Part shown: piece by piece, positions 34,306-45,563 of the stretch
Layout of the letters: each line of letters begins with the position of its first letter
Position numbering within the stretch: position 1 is the first letter of the stretch
Source: Rubrobacter marinus
Lineage (GTDB): Bacteria > Actinomycetota > Rubrobacteria > Rubrobacterales > Rubrobacteraceae
Assembly (NCBI RefSeq): GCF_011492965.1
Contig: NZ_CP045121.1
Coordinates: 3,844,001 to 3,908,000 of the forward strand
Length of the DNA: 64,000 nucleotides
Direction: 5' to 3'
The notes under the pieces: generated by a model
Databases searched by the model: none
What the model saw: the letters and a program-made list of their open reading frames with translations, nothing else
Told to the model about the DNA's origin: nothing
Made by a program: the position numbers and the translations under genes

Positions 34306-34322
34306 GTTGCAACCAGGGCAAC
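34306..34322. promoter_or_regulatory. GTTGC palindrome between XRE-cupin gene and Mn-catalase
   Basis: GTTGC (34306-34310) and GCAAC (34318-34322) form a short inverted repeat 50 bases upstream of the regulator start, a plausible operator for the XRE protein. A TTGACA (-35 like) for the rightward catalase gene sits at 34386-34391 with only a weak -10 (TACAGG at about 34407). Both are suggestive only. Confidence 0.35.
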
Positions 34323-34525
34323 ACTTGTGCCCCAAAGGCAAAAAAAGAGGCCCGAACGGCGTGATTTCGCGTCCGTATTGCCTGTTTGACAAAATAGGGC
34401 CGGGGGTACAGGGTGATGGCGTGTCCGAGAGTGGCGCGTTGGAGGTCTCCGTGGCGGAGCGCCCTCCACGAGGTTTCGGGGCCCGGCGAGGGTCCGACAG
34501 TTGCAGGGCGGCGAGAAAGGAACGT

Positions 34526-35404
34526 ATGTTTCTACGCATAGACAAGCTGCAGATAGAGCTTCCGAGGCCCACGCAGGCGGATCCGGAGTCGGCCGGTATC
34601 GTCCAGGAGCTTCTGGGCGGGAAGTTCGGCGAGATGTCGACGCTCATGAACTACACGTACCAGTCGTTCAACATGCGCGGCAAGAGCAAGGTGCGGCCCT
34701 ACTACGACCTCGTCGCCAACATCGCGGCCGAGGAGCTCGGGCACATCGAGCTCGTCGCCAACACCATCAACCTGCTGCTCGACCAGACCGAGGCTTCGAC
34801 CGACGGCGTCACGCCGCCGTTGAACTTCAGCGGGATGACCGGCAACCCCAACCACTTCATGAACTTCGGCCTGGGCGCGATTCCGGCCGGGGCCGACGGC
34901 AAGGCGTGGACGGGCGAGAACGTCTTCAACTCCGGCAACCTCAAACTGGACCTCTTGCACAACTTCTTCCTCGAGTCCGGCGCCCGGATGGGCAAGATCC
35001 GGACCTACGAGGCCACCCAGAACCCGGTGGCGCGCAAGATGATCGGCTACCTCATCGTGCGTGGCGGCGTGCATCAGGAGGCCTACGCCAAGGCGCTCTC
35101 CGACCTCTCCGGCGTGGACGTCACGAAGCTGTTGCCGGTGCCGGAGATCGACAGCAACAACTACCCGGACGCCAGGGAGTTCATGGACAAGGGCTTCCAC
35201 AAGATCCTGTACCGCTTCAGCCCGGAAGATTACAAGGAGATCGGCCAGATCTGGAACGGCATCTCCGCGATCGACGGCTCCGAGCGCGAGGTCCAGGACG
35301 GCCCGCCGGAGGGCGGCGAGGTGCCCGACCTCAACCCGGCCCCGCCGCTGTTCGCCCCCGGCGTCAACGCCGAGGACATCGCCGAGATCGCCAAGCGGCT
35401 CTAG
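34526..35404 (+). CDS. Manganese catalase
   Basis: Dismutates hydrogen peroxide with a dimanganese centre. All five expected ligands are present in the 292-residue protein: Glu36 (GGKFGEMST), Glu70 and His73 (AAEELGHIE), Glu150 (NFFLESGARM) and His183 (RGGVHQEAY). C-terminal DLNPAPPLFAPG lacks extensions. The ATG follows AGAAAGGA. Followed by a strong terminator, so monocistronic. Fits a radiation- and oxidation-tolerant lifestyle, together with EgtD and OsmC. Confidence 0.95.
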   Translation: MFLRIDKLQIELPRPTQADPESAGIVQELLGGKFGEMSTLMNYTYQSFNMRGKSKVRPYYDLVANIAAEELGHIELVANTINLLLDQTEASTDGVTPPLNFSGMTGNPNHFMNFGLGAIPAGADGKAWTGENVFNSGNLKLDLLHNFFLESGARMGKIRTYEATQNPVARKMIGYLIVRGGVHQEAYAKALSDLSGVDVTKLLPVPEIDSNNYPDAREFMDKGFHKILYRFSPEDYKEIGQIWNGISAIDGSEREVQDGPPEGGEVPDLNPAPPLFAPGVNAEDIAEIAKRL

Positions 35405-35424
35405 CCGAGAAGCATCTTCGCGAG

Positions 35425-35464
35425 GAGAAGGGGGTCGGTGCCTTCGGGCGCCGGCCCCCTTCTC
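35425..35464 (+). terminator. Rho-independent-like terminator of Mn-catalase
   Basis: GAGAAGGGGGTCGG (35425 on) pairs with CCGGCCCCCTTCTC (to 35464) around a GTGCCTTCGGGCG loop. Stem of about 13 bp, 20 bases after the stop; it lies just before the convergent CBS gene end at 35471 and may serve both. Confidence 0.78.
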
Positions 35465-35470
35465 GTGCGT

Positions 35471-35962
35471 CTAGCCGTCGTCGAGGCCGAGGATGGCGGC
35501 GTAGAGGTCGAGGCGGTTCACGATGCCGACGACCCTGCCCCCTTCGGTGACGACGACGGACGAGACGCCATCGTGGACCATCTTGTGGGCGGCCACGATC
35601 TCGCTCTTGCCGACGTCGATCTGGGAGACCTTACGCGTCATGACCTCGCTCACGGGCCTGTCGGCGGACTCGGTGAAGTAGTGGACCCAGGCGTCCGCGC
35701 CCTCGCTGATAAAAGAGACGTCGTCCATCGTCGCGAAGTACTTCGGCAGCGCGGAGGCCAGGAGGTGGCCGTCGGTGACGAAGCCGGCGAGGGTCCCGTC
35801 GCTCTCGACCACCGGGACACCGGGGACGTTGTTCTCGAGCAGAACCTCCAAAGCCTCCCGCTCGGTCGCGTCGGGGGCGATCGTGACCGCAGGATGCATG
35901 ATCTCCTTAAGCTTTATGTCCCTTCCGCTGCCCCGGCGGGACGCTCCTTCACCGCTGCTCAC
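35471..35962 (-). CDS. Paired CBS-domain protein
   Basis: 163 residues with two CBS motifs: KLKEIMHPAVTIAPDATERE with NNVPGVPVVESDGTLAGFVT, and VSEVMTRKVSQIDVGKSEI with GVSSVVVTEGGRVVGIVNR (cited in parts). CBS pairs bind adenine nucleotides and regulate partners; here there is no catalytic domain. GTG start. Divergent from the ArsB/NhaD-like transporter 70 bases away, so nucleotide-linked control of that transporter is a possible link, not shown. Confidence 0.88.
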   Translation of the reverse strand: MSSGEGASRRGSGRDIKLKEIMHPAVTIAPDATEREALEVLLENNVPGVPVVESDGTLAGFVTDGHLLASALPKYFATMDDVSFISEGADAWVHYFTESADRPVSEVMTRKVSQIDVGKSEIVAAHKMVHDGVSSVVVTEGGRVVGIVNRLDLYAAILGLDDG

Positions 35963-36035
35963 GAGAACCTCCTGGTATACGCACGGAGGATTATATAATC
36001 GCGCGAACGTCTAGGCCGTGGAGGGAGTTGGTCTT

Positions 36036-37310
36036 ATGGAGGCGGTCTTCGCCGTGGCGCTCTTCGTCGTGGTGCTGGTGCTCGTCGGCACGGAGGTCGT
36101 TAACCGCACCGTCGCCGCCCTCCTCGGAGCGGCCGTCGTCATCTCGTTCGGCATCGTCGAGCAGAGCGAGGCGGCGACGGAGTTTATCGACTGGAACACG
36201 ATAGGGCTCCTGGCCGGGATGATGGTCATCGTCGCCGTCCTCGACAAGACCGGGCTCTTCGAGTACCTCGCCATAAAGAGCGCCCGCTGGGGGAAGGCGA
36301 GGCCCGGACGGATACTGATCCTGCTCGCCGTCGTCACGGCGGTGCTCTCGGCGTTCCTGGACAACGTCACGACGGTCATCCTGATGGTGCCGGTGACTTT
36401 TCTGATCGCCGACGCCCTGGGCGTCTCGCCGCTACCGTTCATGCTCACGCAGGTCATCGCCTCGAACATCGGTGGGGCCGCGACCCTCATCGGGGACCCG
36501 CCGAACATCCTGATCGGGAGCGCCGCCGGGCTCACCTTCGCCGACTTCGTCTTCAACCTCGCGCCGGTCGTCGTGCTCACCCTGCCCTTCGTCCTCCTCT
36601 ACCTGTACCTGGTCTTCAGGAGGGAGCTCAAGGCGAGCGAGGCGTCGGAGGAGACCGTCATGGGCCTCGACGCCCGCGGCGCCATCCGCGACCCCGTGCT
36701 GCTCAGGAAGTGCCTGATCGTGCTCGGGGCCGTGATCCTGGGCTTCTTTCTGCACGGCACGCTGCACCTGGAGGCGGCGACCATCGCCCTCTTCGGGGCC
36801 GCCGTCCTCCTGCTCTACGCGCGCAGCAACGTCGAGGAGGTGCTGCGCGAGGTCGAGTGGCCGACCCTGTTCTTCTTTGTCGGGCTCTTCGTCCTCGTCG
36901 GGGGCCTCGAGGCGACCGGCGTGGTGGGGGGCATCGCGGAGATGCTCACAGCCTTCGACGCCACGAGCGCGACCGCGGCGGTGGTGATCCTGTGGGGGAG
37001 CGGCATCGCCAGCGGGGTCATAGACAACATCCCGTTCACGGCGACCATGATCCCGGTCCTCCAGGAGCTCGGCGAGAGCGAGGGGCTCACCGAGGCCCAG
37101 ATCCGCCCGCTGTGGTGGTCGCTGGCCCTCGGCGCCGACTTCGGCGGGAACGCGACGCTGATCGCGGCCTCGGCGAACGTCGTGGTGGCGGGCATGAGCG
37201 AGCGTGCCGGGCAGCGGATATCGTTCGTCAAGTTCCTCGTCTACGGCATCCCCGTAACCCTGATCTCGCTCGTCATCGCTACCGTTTACGTGCTCGTCAG
37301 GTACTACTAG
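36036..37310 (+). CDS. ArsB/NhaD-like ion transporter, copy 1
   Basis: 424 residues, about 11 membrane helices, ion-transporter superfamily (ArsB, NhaD, P protein). Duplicate signature motifs: FLDNVTTVILMVPVTFL with IASNIGGAATLIGDPPNIL in the first half, and GVIDNIPFTATMIPVL with GADFGGNATLIAASANVV in the second, typical inverted-repeat transport sites. Substrate could be arsenite, Na+/H+ or dicarboxylates. ATG at 36036 follows GGAGGGA. Convergent with a paralogue (37325-38611), stops 14 bases apart. Confidence 0.87.
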   Translation: MEAVFAVALFVVVLVLVGTEVVNRTVAALLGAAVVISFGIVEQSEAATEFIDWNTIGLLAGMMVIVAVLDKTGLFEYLAIKSARWGKARPGRILILLAVVTAVLSAFLDNVTTVILMVPVTFLIADALGVSPLPFMLTQVIASNIGGAATLIGDPPNILIGSAAGLTFADFVFNLAPVVVLTLPFVLLYLYLVFRRELKASEASEETVMGLDARGAIRDPVLLRKCLIVLGAVILGFFLHGTLHLEAATIALFGAAVLLLYARSNVEEVLREVEWPTLFFFVGLFVLVGGLEATGVVGGIAEMLTAFDATSATAAVVILWGSGIASGVIDNIPFTATMIPVLQELGESEGLTEAQIRPLWWSLALGADFGGNATLIAASANVVVAGMSERAGQRISFVKFLVYGIPVTLISLVIATVYVLVRYY

Positions 37311-37324
37311 CCGTAGCGCCGGCC

Positions 37325-38611
37325 CTACACCAGGAACAGGAGGACGTAGGCGGTCGCGATCGCGATCGCGACGACCGTCAGCGGCAGGCCGACGAGCAGG
37401 AAGCGGACAAAGGAGATCTTGAGCCCGTGGCGCTCGGCCATCCCGGCGACGACGAGGTTCGCGCTGGCGCCTATGAGCGTCGCGTTCCCGCCGAGGCAGG
37501 CGCCCAGGGCGAGCGACCACCACAGCGTCTCCAGGGTCGCGGCGTCGTAGCCGCGCGCCTCGCCTATCCCCTCGACGACCGGGATCATGGTCGCCGTGAA
37601 CGGGATGTTGTCCACCACGGCCGAGGCGAGGGCGCTCCCCCACAAGATCGTCACGGCCGTAACCCCAAGGGAGTCCGAGGCGGAGCCCAGGTAGTCGGCG
37701 ACGGCGCCTATGATGCCGACGGCTTCGAGGGCTCCGACCATCACGAAAAGCCCGACGAAGAACAGGATGGTGGGCCACTCGACGTCCCTCAGAGACTCCT
37801 CGACGTCGGAGCGGCACACGATCATGGCTAGAGCCGCCCCGGCGAGGGCAACGACGGCGGGGTTGAGCCCGGTCAGGTCCTGCATGAAGAAGCCGAGCAC
37901 GGTCGCCACCATGACGCCGCCCGCGCGCAGGAGCAGGCCCTTATCTTGGATGGAGGAGGCGGGGTCGAGTGCGAAGATCTCGCGCCGGTTCTCCTCCGAG
38001 AAGCGCATCTTCCGCCCCCAGACGAGCCACAGGATGGCGAGCGTCACGGCGAGCACGACCACGACCGGCGGCCCGAGGTTGACGATAAACGAGTTGAAGG
38101 AGAGGCCGGTCGCCGTCCCGATGATGATGTTCGGCGGGTCCCCGACGAGCGTCGCCGTCCCGCCGATGTTCGAGGCGATAACCTCCAGGAGCAGGAACGG
38201 CACGGGGTCCTCGTCGAGGATGTCGGCGATAAGCAGGGTCATCGGGAACATGAGGAGGACGGTGGTGACGTTGTCCAGAAAGGCCGAGAGCACAGCCGTA
38301 ACGACCCCAAGGTAGATCAGGATGCGCCCCGGACGGCCGCCTGCGAGTTGGGCGCTCCTTATGGCGAGGTAGCTGAAGAGGCCCGTCCCCCTGAGGATGC
38401 CGACCAGGATCATCATCCCGATCAAGAGCCCCAGCGTCTCCCAGTTGACGGCCTCTATCGCCTCTTCCTGCCCGATGGCCCCCGCCACGACGACGAGCAC
38501 CGCCCCCATGAGGGCGGCGGGCGTCCGGTGGATCTTCTCCGTCGCGAAGAGCACGAGCACCGCCACGAAGACGGCGACGGCGAAGACCGCGAGCAGGGTC
38601 CCCTCAGCCAC
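37325..38611 (-). CDS. ArsB/NhaD-like ion transporter, copy 2
   Basis: 428 residues, paralogue of the convergent neighbour with the same order of motifs: FLDNVTTVLLMFPMTLL, IASNIGGTATLVGDPPNII, AVVDNIPFTATMIPVV and GACLGGNATLIGASANLV. Overall the two are clearly related but well diverged, so duplication is old. GTG at 38611 (VAEGTLLAVFAVAV) begins the first helix; the 11-codon longer start lacks support. Confidence 0.87.
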   Translation of the reverse strand: MAEGTLLAVFAVAVFVAVLVLFATEKIHRTPAALMGAVLVVVAGAIGQEEAIEAVNWETLGLLIGMMILVGILRGTGLFSYLAIRSAQLAGGRPGRILIYLGVVTAVLSAFLDNVTTVLLMFPMTLLIADILDEDPVPFLLLEVIASNIGGTATLVGDPPNIIIGTATGLSFNSFIVNLGPPVVVVLAVTLAILWLVWGRKMRFSEENRREIFALDPASSIQDKGLLLRAGGVMVATVLGFFMQDLTGLNPAVVALAGAALAMIVCRSDVEESLRDVEWPTILFFVGLFVMVGALEAVGIIGAVADYLGSASDSLGVTAVTILWGSALASAVVDNIPFTATMIPVVEGIGEARGYDAATLETLWWSLALGACLGGNATLIGASANLVVAGMAERHGLKISFVRFLLVGLPLTVVAIAIATAYVLLFLV

Positions 38612-38649
38612 GGACCGTCGGCGGGGCGAACGCCCATCCCGCAAACGAA

Positions 38650-38680
38650 CGCCGCCCGAACACGAAGGGCTCGGGCGGCG
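38650..38680 (-). terminator. Terminator of pckA
   Basis: CGCCGCCCGA (38650-38659) pairs with TCGGGCGGCG (38671-38680), 10 bp with an 11-base loop. Read leftward it lies about 35 bases after the pckA stop and is followed by TTCGTTT, a weak U tract. Confidence 0.7.
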
Positions 38681-38714
38681 GAGTCTGAACGGGGTTCATG
38701 CGGGGCGAGTGGGC

Positions 38715-40311
<1,597 letters not shown>

Positions 40312-40511
40312 TCCCTAACGTCCCTTTCGCCCAGCTCAATCCCAGGTGCGGCGTACGATCCCGCGTCGTCTTCAGTCTAGCAACCCGGCTCTACCCGCGC
40401 CCGGCTCGCCGCCAAACGGGGCCGGTCCGTACGCCCCGCCGCCCCGGACCCGCGGTACCCCTGTGCTATATTGCGGCCGGTTCGGTAGGCGTGAGCGGAC
40501 GGAGGGGTGCT

Positions 40512-41600
40512 TTGGCGCAGTCCAGGGGCTCGAACGGCACGACCCGGGTAGCGGTGATCGCGGGCGACGGCATCGGCCCGGAGGTGATCTCCTCCGGCGT
40601 CGCCGTCATGCGGGCGGCGGTGGATCCTTCGGTAGGGCTGGAGTTCGAGGAGTTCCCGTGGGGCTCGGAGTACTACCTCGAGCACGGGCGCATGATGCCC
40701 GAGGACGCGATCGAGACCCTCTCGGGGTTCGACGAGATCTACCTGGGGGCCGTCGGCTGGCCGACCGTCCCGGACCACGTCTCCCTCTGGGGCCTCCTGC
40801 TCCCCATCCGCCGCCGCTTCGACCAGTACATCAACCTCCGCCCGACCCGCCTCCTGAGGGGCGTCGAGGGCCCCCTGCGCGCGGCCGACGCCGGCGCCCT
40901 GGACATCACCGTGGTCAGGGAGAACACCGAGGGCGAGTACTCGGACTCGGGCGGCAGGATCTACAAGGGGACGCCGCACGAGATCGCGGTCCAGGAGAGC
41001 ATCTTCACCCGCCGCGGCGTCGAGCGGGTGGTGCGCTACGCCTACGAGCTCGCCACCGAGAAGAGCGGGCGTCTCGTTGGGGCGACGAAGTCGAACGGGA
41101 TCAGCATCACGATGCCGTTCTTCGACGAGATCTTTCGAGAGATCGGCGAGGAGTATCCGCGGGTCGAGGCCACGCTGATGCACGCCGACGCCCTCGCCGC
41201 CCGGCTCGTCCTCAACCCCGAGCGCTTCGACGTCGTCGTGGGCTCGAACCTCTTCGGAGACCTGCTCTCCGAGATCACGGCGGCGATCAGCGGGGCCATC
41301 GGCATCGCGCCCTCCGCCAACCTCAACCCCGAAGGCACCTACCCCTCGCTCTTCGAGCCGATCCACGGCTCCGCCCCGGACATCGCGGGCCAGGGCATCG
41401 CGAACCCGGCAGGCGCGATCTGGGCGGCCTCCCTCCTCCTGGAGCACGCCGGCCACGCCGAGGCCGGCACCCGCGTCCTCGACGCCCTCGAAGGGGCCCT
41501 CGCCGACGGCGCCCGGACCCGCGACCTCGGCGGCGAGTCCTCGACCGAGGAGGTCACGCAGGCAGTGCTCGGACGCCTGAAGGACGCGCAAGGGGCCTAG
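40512..41600 (+). CDS. Isocitrate/isopropylmalate-dehydrogenase family, tartrate/D-malate-type
   Basis: 362-residue NAD-dependent beta-decarboxylating dehydrogenase. GDGIGPEV opens the protein; GAVGWPTVPDHVSLWG and INLRPTRLL match tartrate/D-malate dehydrogenases (TtuC/DmlA) more than LeuB; ENTEGEYS and the metal-site HADALAARLVLNPERFDVVV follow (HADALAARL, NPERFDVVV). TTG at 40512 is preferred because GGAGGGG stands 6 bases upstream; GTG at 40491 is the alternative. LeuB cannot be excluded without leucine-operon neighbours. A TATATT (-10 like) lies at 40467-40472. Confidence 0.82.
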   Translation: MAQSRGSNGTTRVAVIAGDGIGPEVISSGVAVMRAAVDPSVGLEFEEFPWGSEYYLEHGRMMPEDAIETLSGFDEIYLGAVGWPTVPDHVSLWGLLLPIRRRFDQYINLRPTRLLRGVEGPLRAADAGALDITVVRENTEGEYSDSGGRIYKGTPHEIAVQESIFTRRGVERVVRYAYELATEKSGRLVGATKSNGISITMPFFDEIFREIGEEYPRVEATLMHADALAARLVLNPERFDVVVGSNLFGDLLSEITAAISGAIGIAPSANLNPEGTYPSLFEPIHGSAPDIAGQGIANPAGAIWAASLLLEHAGHAEAGTRVLDALEGALADGARTRDLGGESSTEEVTQAVLGRLKDAQGA

Positions 41601-41663
41601 GGACTCCGCTCGAAGCGGCGCCCGGCCGTCGGAGCTCTCGTCGGGAGGACCGCCGGCGGTCGG

Positions 41664-43498
41664 CTAGTCCTCGCCCCCCTCGAGCTCCTCGCCTTCGAAC
41701 TCGCCCCCCTCGGACTCTTCACCGTCTTCCGGCGGAGGGGCGGGGCCTACGTACGCCGCCCCGGGCTCCACGTAGACCCCTGCCGGCGCCGGCGTTCCAG
41801 CCGGCGGAACGGCGGTCGGCGCCGTCCCCGGGGGCTCGTCGTACTGCTCCGCGGGCGCCGGGCGCTCCGCCGGTTCCTCGTACTGCCGCGTCTCGGGCTC
41901 GTACTGGTCGTCCGGAGGCTCCGCCACGGGCTCGATGGTGGGCTCCGGCGCGGGTTCGGCCGGGGGCGCGACGGGTTCGGCGGGCGCCGCCTCGGCGGGC
42001 GGGGGCTCGGGGGCCGGCGTCGCGGGGGGTGGAGCTGCGGGCCCCGTGCTGAGGACGAGGTCGACGGGGGTGCCGGGGTCGATCTTCTCGCCTACCGGCG
42101 GGTTCTGCTCGATCACGACGCCTTCGGGGACGGTCTCGCTCGGCTCTTCCCTCTTCTCGCCGACCTCCAGCCCGGCCTCGGCGAGCACGTCCTCCGCCCC
42201 CGCGAGGTCGAGACCGGCGAGCTCGGGGACCGGGACGGGGGTCGGGCCGTCGCCGACGTCGAGCACGACCTCCGTGCCCTTCTCGGCCTCCCGTCCGCCG
42301 GGGATCGACTGGGCGAGCACCGCGCCGGCCTCTTCCTCGGAGCTCTCGCGCATCCGGACGTCGACCTCGAAGCCCTCCCCGATCAGACGCCGCTGGGCCT
42401 CGACCCTGTCCAGCCCGACCACGCTGGAGACCTCGTTCTCCCCGGCCACGACCTGCCGGGCCTCCTGGATCACGTCCTCGGGCTGGCGACCCTCGGAGTC
42501 GGAGAGCCCCCAGCCGAACACGCCGACGAGACCCGATACGCCGACCAGGGCCGCCGCGGTGCGCAACACGAACGGCCGCCACCGCCTGCGGCGGCTCTGG
42601 ACGGCGATCGGGGGCCTGGGCAAGACGCCCGTCGGGGCGTCCTGCGCGGCGAGGGCGGGGCTCGCCAGGACGGGCTCTTTGCCGCGTCGGATCCGGCGTA
42701 AGTCCTCCGCGACCTCTGCGGCGCTCCGGTAGCGGTCTTCGGGGTTCTTGGCCATGAGCTTCGACCTTACGGCGTTGAGCCCTTCGGGGATGCGGGGGTT
42801 CGTCTCCCGGAGGGAGGGCGGGGGCTCGTTGACGTGCTTCATCGAGACGGCCATCGGCGTCTCGGCCTCGAAGGGCACCCCGCCGGTGAGCATCTCGTGG
42901 AGCACCACGCCGAGGGAGTACAAATCGCTCTGCGGCCCACCGTCCTGCCCATCGCCTGCTCCGGGGACATGTAGCTCACCGTCCCCAGGATCACGCTGGT
43001 CCCCGAGAGGGAGGCCTCCGAGGCGGCCCGGGCGATGCCGAAGTCCGTAACCTTGGCGTCCCCCGAGTGGGTGAGCAGCACGTTCTGGGGCTTCACGTCG
43101 CGGTGGATGACGCCCCGATCGTGGGCCGCGCCCAACGCCCCGGCGATCTGCGCCGCCAGCTCCGCCGCCCGATCCGGGTCCAGGGGACCGCCGCGCACAA
43201 TCCTGTCCTTGAGCGTCCCGCCCGAGACGTACTCCATCACGATGTAGTAGGAGCCGTCCTCGGAGCGACCGCGATCGTACGTCGCCACGATGTTGGGGTG
43301 CGAGAGCCTCGCCGCGGCCTGCGCCTCGCGCCTGAAGCGCTCGACGAACTCCTCGTTCTCCGCGTACTGCTCCCTGAGCACCTTCAGGGCCACGTCGCGG
43401 CCCAGAACGTCGTCGTGGGCGAGGTAGACCTTCGCCATGCCTCCCGTGCCGAGCAGGCCGGAGATACCGTAGCGACGGTTCAGAAGTTTCTGCTGCAT
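41664..43498 (-). CDS. Ser/Thr protein kinase with PASTA repeats (one frameshift)
   Basis: PknB-like membrane kinase. Kinase domain: GTGGMAKVYLAHD loop, ALKVLREQ Lys, VIHRDVKPQNVLL, DFGIARA and SPEQAMG. One base added to CCC 42936-42938 joins it to DLYSLGVVLHEMLTGG, giving 611 residues. A helix (FVLRTAAALVGVSGLVGVFGWG) spans the membrane, followed by two external PASTA modules (about VVGLDRVEAQRRL and VPELAGLDLAGAEDVL) that bind peptidoglycan or muropeptides, then a Pro/Glu/Tyr/Gln-rich tail ending in acidic EEEEG-like repeats. Regulates cell wall growth or dormancy in Gram-positive bacteria. Confidence 0.92.
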
Positions 43499-43594
43499 AC
43501 AAGCGTTATACCCGACGGTTTCGTCTGGACACCTCTGGGGGTCGCGTACCCGCGCAAATGGCCCGAAAGATGTAGCGGACGTCCGTCGGGGAGG

Positions 43595-45163
43595 CTAGCC
43601 CCGGGCGTATCGGGCCACTATGCCCACCGTGTCCAGGTCCTCGTCGAGCCCGCGGGTTATGCCGTCGAGCAGGCCGATGGCGCGGCCCATGAGCAGTAGC
43701 TCCACGGGGATGCTCCCGACGCTCGCGCCTAGCTTCAGCCCGAGCTCCCCGACGTCGCCCGGCCCGTCGGTCCGCTCGCCGCCGAGCAGGACGCCGACGA
43801 GCCCCAGGAGGGTCTCCAGATCGACCTCCGGACCGAGGCGCAGGCCGGCCCGTTCCAGGCCCGCGGTCAGCGCGTCGAGGTCGCCCTCCTCGAGCGCCAG
43901 GATCATGGCTCGCAGGGACTCGGCGAGGCCGTCGGGAACCTCCACGGTGAGGCCGTGGTCCAGCAGCACGAGGACGGGACCGTCCGGGCCGGGGCGGACG
44001 AGGAGGTTGCCGGGGTGCGGGTCGGCGTGCAGGACGCCGCGGCCGAAGATCTGCTCGGCGTAGGCGTCCACGAGCTTCTCGGCGACCTCCTTCGGGTCGA
44101 TGCCGGCGCGGACCAGGGCCTCGCGGTCCGTGATCTTGACCCCCTCCGCGAGCTCCATGACGAGCAGCCGCTGCGTGTTCAACCCCTCGATCACCCCGGG
44201 CACCGCGACGTCCCCGCGGTCGCCGAGGGCCCGTCCGAGCTTCCTTATCGCCCCCGCCTCGCGCACGAAATCCAGCTCCAGAGGCAGCGTCCAGCGAAGG
44301 TACTCGAGTATGGGGCCGAGGCGCACGCTGGGTTCGAGCCGCGAGATGGCCTCGAAGATCCCTTCCAGCGCCGAGAGGTCCGCCTCTATGAGACGCTCTA
44401 TATTGGGGTACTGGACCTTCACGGCCACGGGGCGTCCGTCGGCGAGGACGGCGCGGTGCACCTGGGCTATGGAGGCGGCGGCGATCGGCTCCGGCTCGAA
44501 GCTCCGGAAGGCGCCGGAGATGGGCCCCCCGATCTCCCGCGAGACCGCCCCCTCTATCACCGGCCACGGCTGCGGCTCGACGCGGTCCTGGAGCCTCGAT
44601 AGGGTCTGGGTGTAGGCCGTGGGGAGGAGGTCGGGGCGGGTCGAGGCGAACTGGCCGGCCTTGATCAGGGTCCCCCCGAGGGAGCCGGCCGCGTCGAGCA
44701 GGCGCACCGCCCCCCGCCGGTGCTGCAGCGTCCAGTCTTCGTCGCGCACGAGCCAGGGGAACCACCGCGCCCGCTCGCGCAGCGCGGCATACCCCGTCCA
44801 CAGGTCCGCCGCGATCACGCCCAGGACCAGCGCGCGCTGCGACAGCACGCCCCGGACGGCCGGCGAGAACCCCGGCACCGCGCGCCCGAGCCGCTCGCCC
44901 GCCGCGAACCCGGCCCCCGTCCACAGAAAGGCCTGCGCCCGGTAGAAATCCGCGAGACGGGCGGGCAGGACCGCGCCGGCCGCGTCCCCGCCCCCGACCA
45001 TGGCCTCGAAGACGGCCCGCGCCTCCTCGCCGGAGCGCACGGCGGCCCGGGAGAACACCTCCCCCGAGGCGCGAAGCCCCTGCCAGGGGTCTCCCGGGCC
45101 CGTGGACGGGGCCGCAGCGGGGTCGCGTTCTCCCTGGCCTGGGCTTGCGTCGTCGGACGTCAA
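43595..45163 (-). CDS. UbiB/AarF (ABC1) atypical kinase family
   Basis: 522 residues. The ABC1 signature LIKAGQFASTRPDLLP (KxGQ) is near residue 163, the invariant Lys in PVAVKVQYPN, GVLHADPHPGNLLV (catalytic loop) and LLDHGLTVEV (metal-binding Asp). Family members act as ATPases supporting quinone or lipid metabolism. The first 110 residues are Ala/Gly-rich and divergent. Preceded by a small gene of unknown role that may form an operon. Confidence 0.9.
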   Translation of the reverse strand: MTSDDASPGQGERDPAAAPSTGPGDPWQGLRASGEVFSRAAVRSGEEARAVFEAMVGGGDAAGAVLPARLADFYRAQAFLWTGAGFAAGERLGRAVPGFSPAVRGVLSQRALVLGVIAADLWTGYAALRERARWFPWLVRDEDWTLQHRRGAVRLLDAAGSLGGTLIKAGQFASTRPDLLPTAYTQTLSRLQDRVEPQPWPVIEGAVSREIGGPISGAFRSFEPEPIAAASIAQVHRAVLADGRPVAVKVQYPNIERLIEADLSALEGIFEAISRLEPSVRLGPILEYLRWTLPLELDFVREAGAIRKLGRALGDRGDVAVPGVIEGLNTQRLLVMELAEGVKITDREALVRAGIDPKEVAEKLVDAYAEQIFGRGVLHADPHPGNLLVRPGPDGPVLVLLDHGLTVEVPDGLAESLRAMILALEEGDLDALTAGLERAGLRLGPEVDLETLLGLVGVLLGGERTDGPGDVGELGLKLGASVGSIPVELLLMGRAIGLLDGITRGLDEDLDTVGIVARYARG

Positions 45164-45209
45164 CTCGCGCTCCTTCTTCTCGGTGGGCTCTGTACCAGGG
45201 CGGCGGGGC

Positions 45210-45563
45210 TCAGGAGCCCGAGAGGCGGCGTCCCTCGTCCGAGAGGATGCTGGCGAGGGCTTCGAGCCTGCCGGAGACGGGGCCGCCGATCTCGGTCGAG
45301 GCGAGGCCCCGGACCTGGTCTCCGAGGTCGGTGAGGATGCCGCCCACCGTCCCGGGGTCCACCCCGTCCGAGGTCAGGTTGTCCTGGAGCCTCGCGAGAC
45401 CGTCGGCGATCGGTTGAAGCTCCGGAACCCCGGTCGCCTCCAGCCTGAGGCGCCAACCCTCGATCTGGTTGAGCGCGACGTTCATCGCCAGGTTTCTCAA
45501 GCCCCCGTCGAGCGTCGAGATGGTCTCGTCGATCCCCTCCGGCGTGACCTGATTGGATTCCAT
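45210..45563 (-). CDS. Conserved-looking helical protein of unknown function
   Basis: 117 residues, no known domain recognised. All-helical and acidic, with LDGGLRNLAMNVALNQIEGWR and TEIGGPVSGRLEALASILSDE segments (shorter parts shown). It lies 46 bases upstream of the UbiB-like gene, both leftward, so co-transcription is likely. Start ATG with GAGGGAAC nearby. Good coding appearance (no rare frames, defined ends) supports reality. Confidence 0.7.
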   Translation of the reverse strand: MESNQVTPEGIDETISTLDGGLRNLAMNVALNQIEGWRLRLEATGVPELQPIADGLARLQDNLTSDGVDPGTVGGILTDLGDQVRGLASTEIGGPVSGRLEALASILSDEGRRLSGS

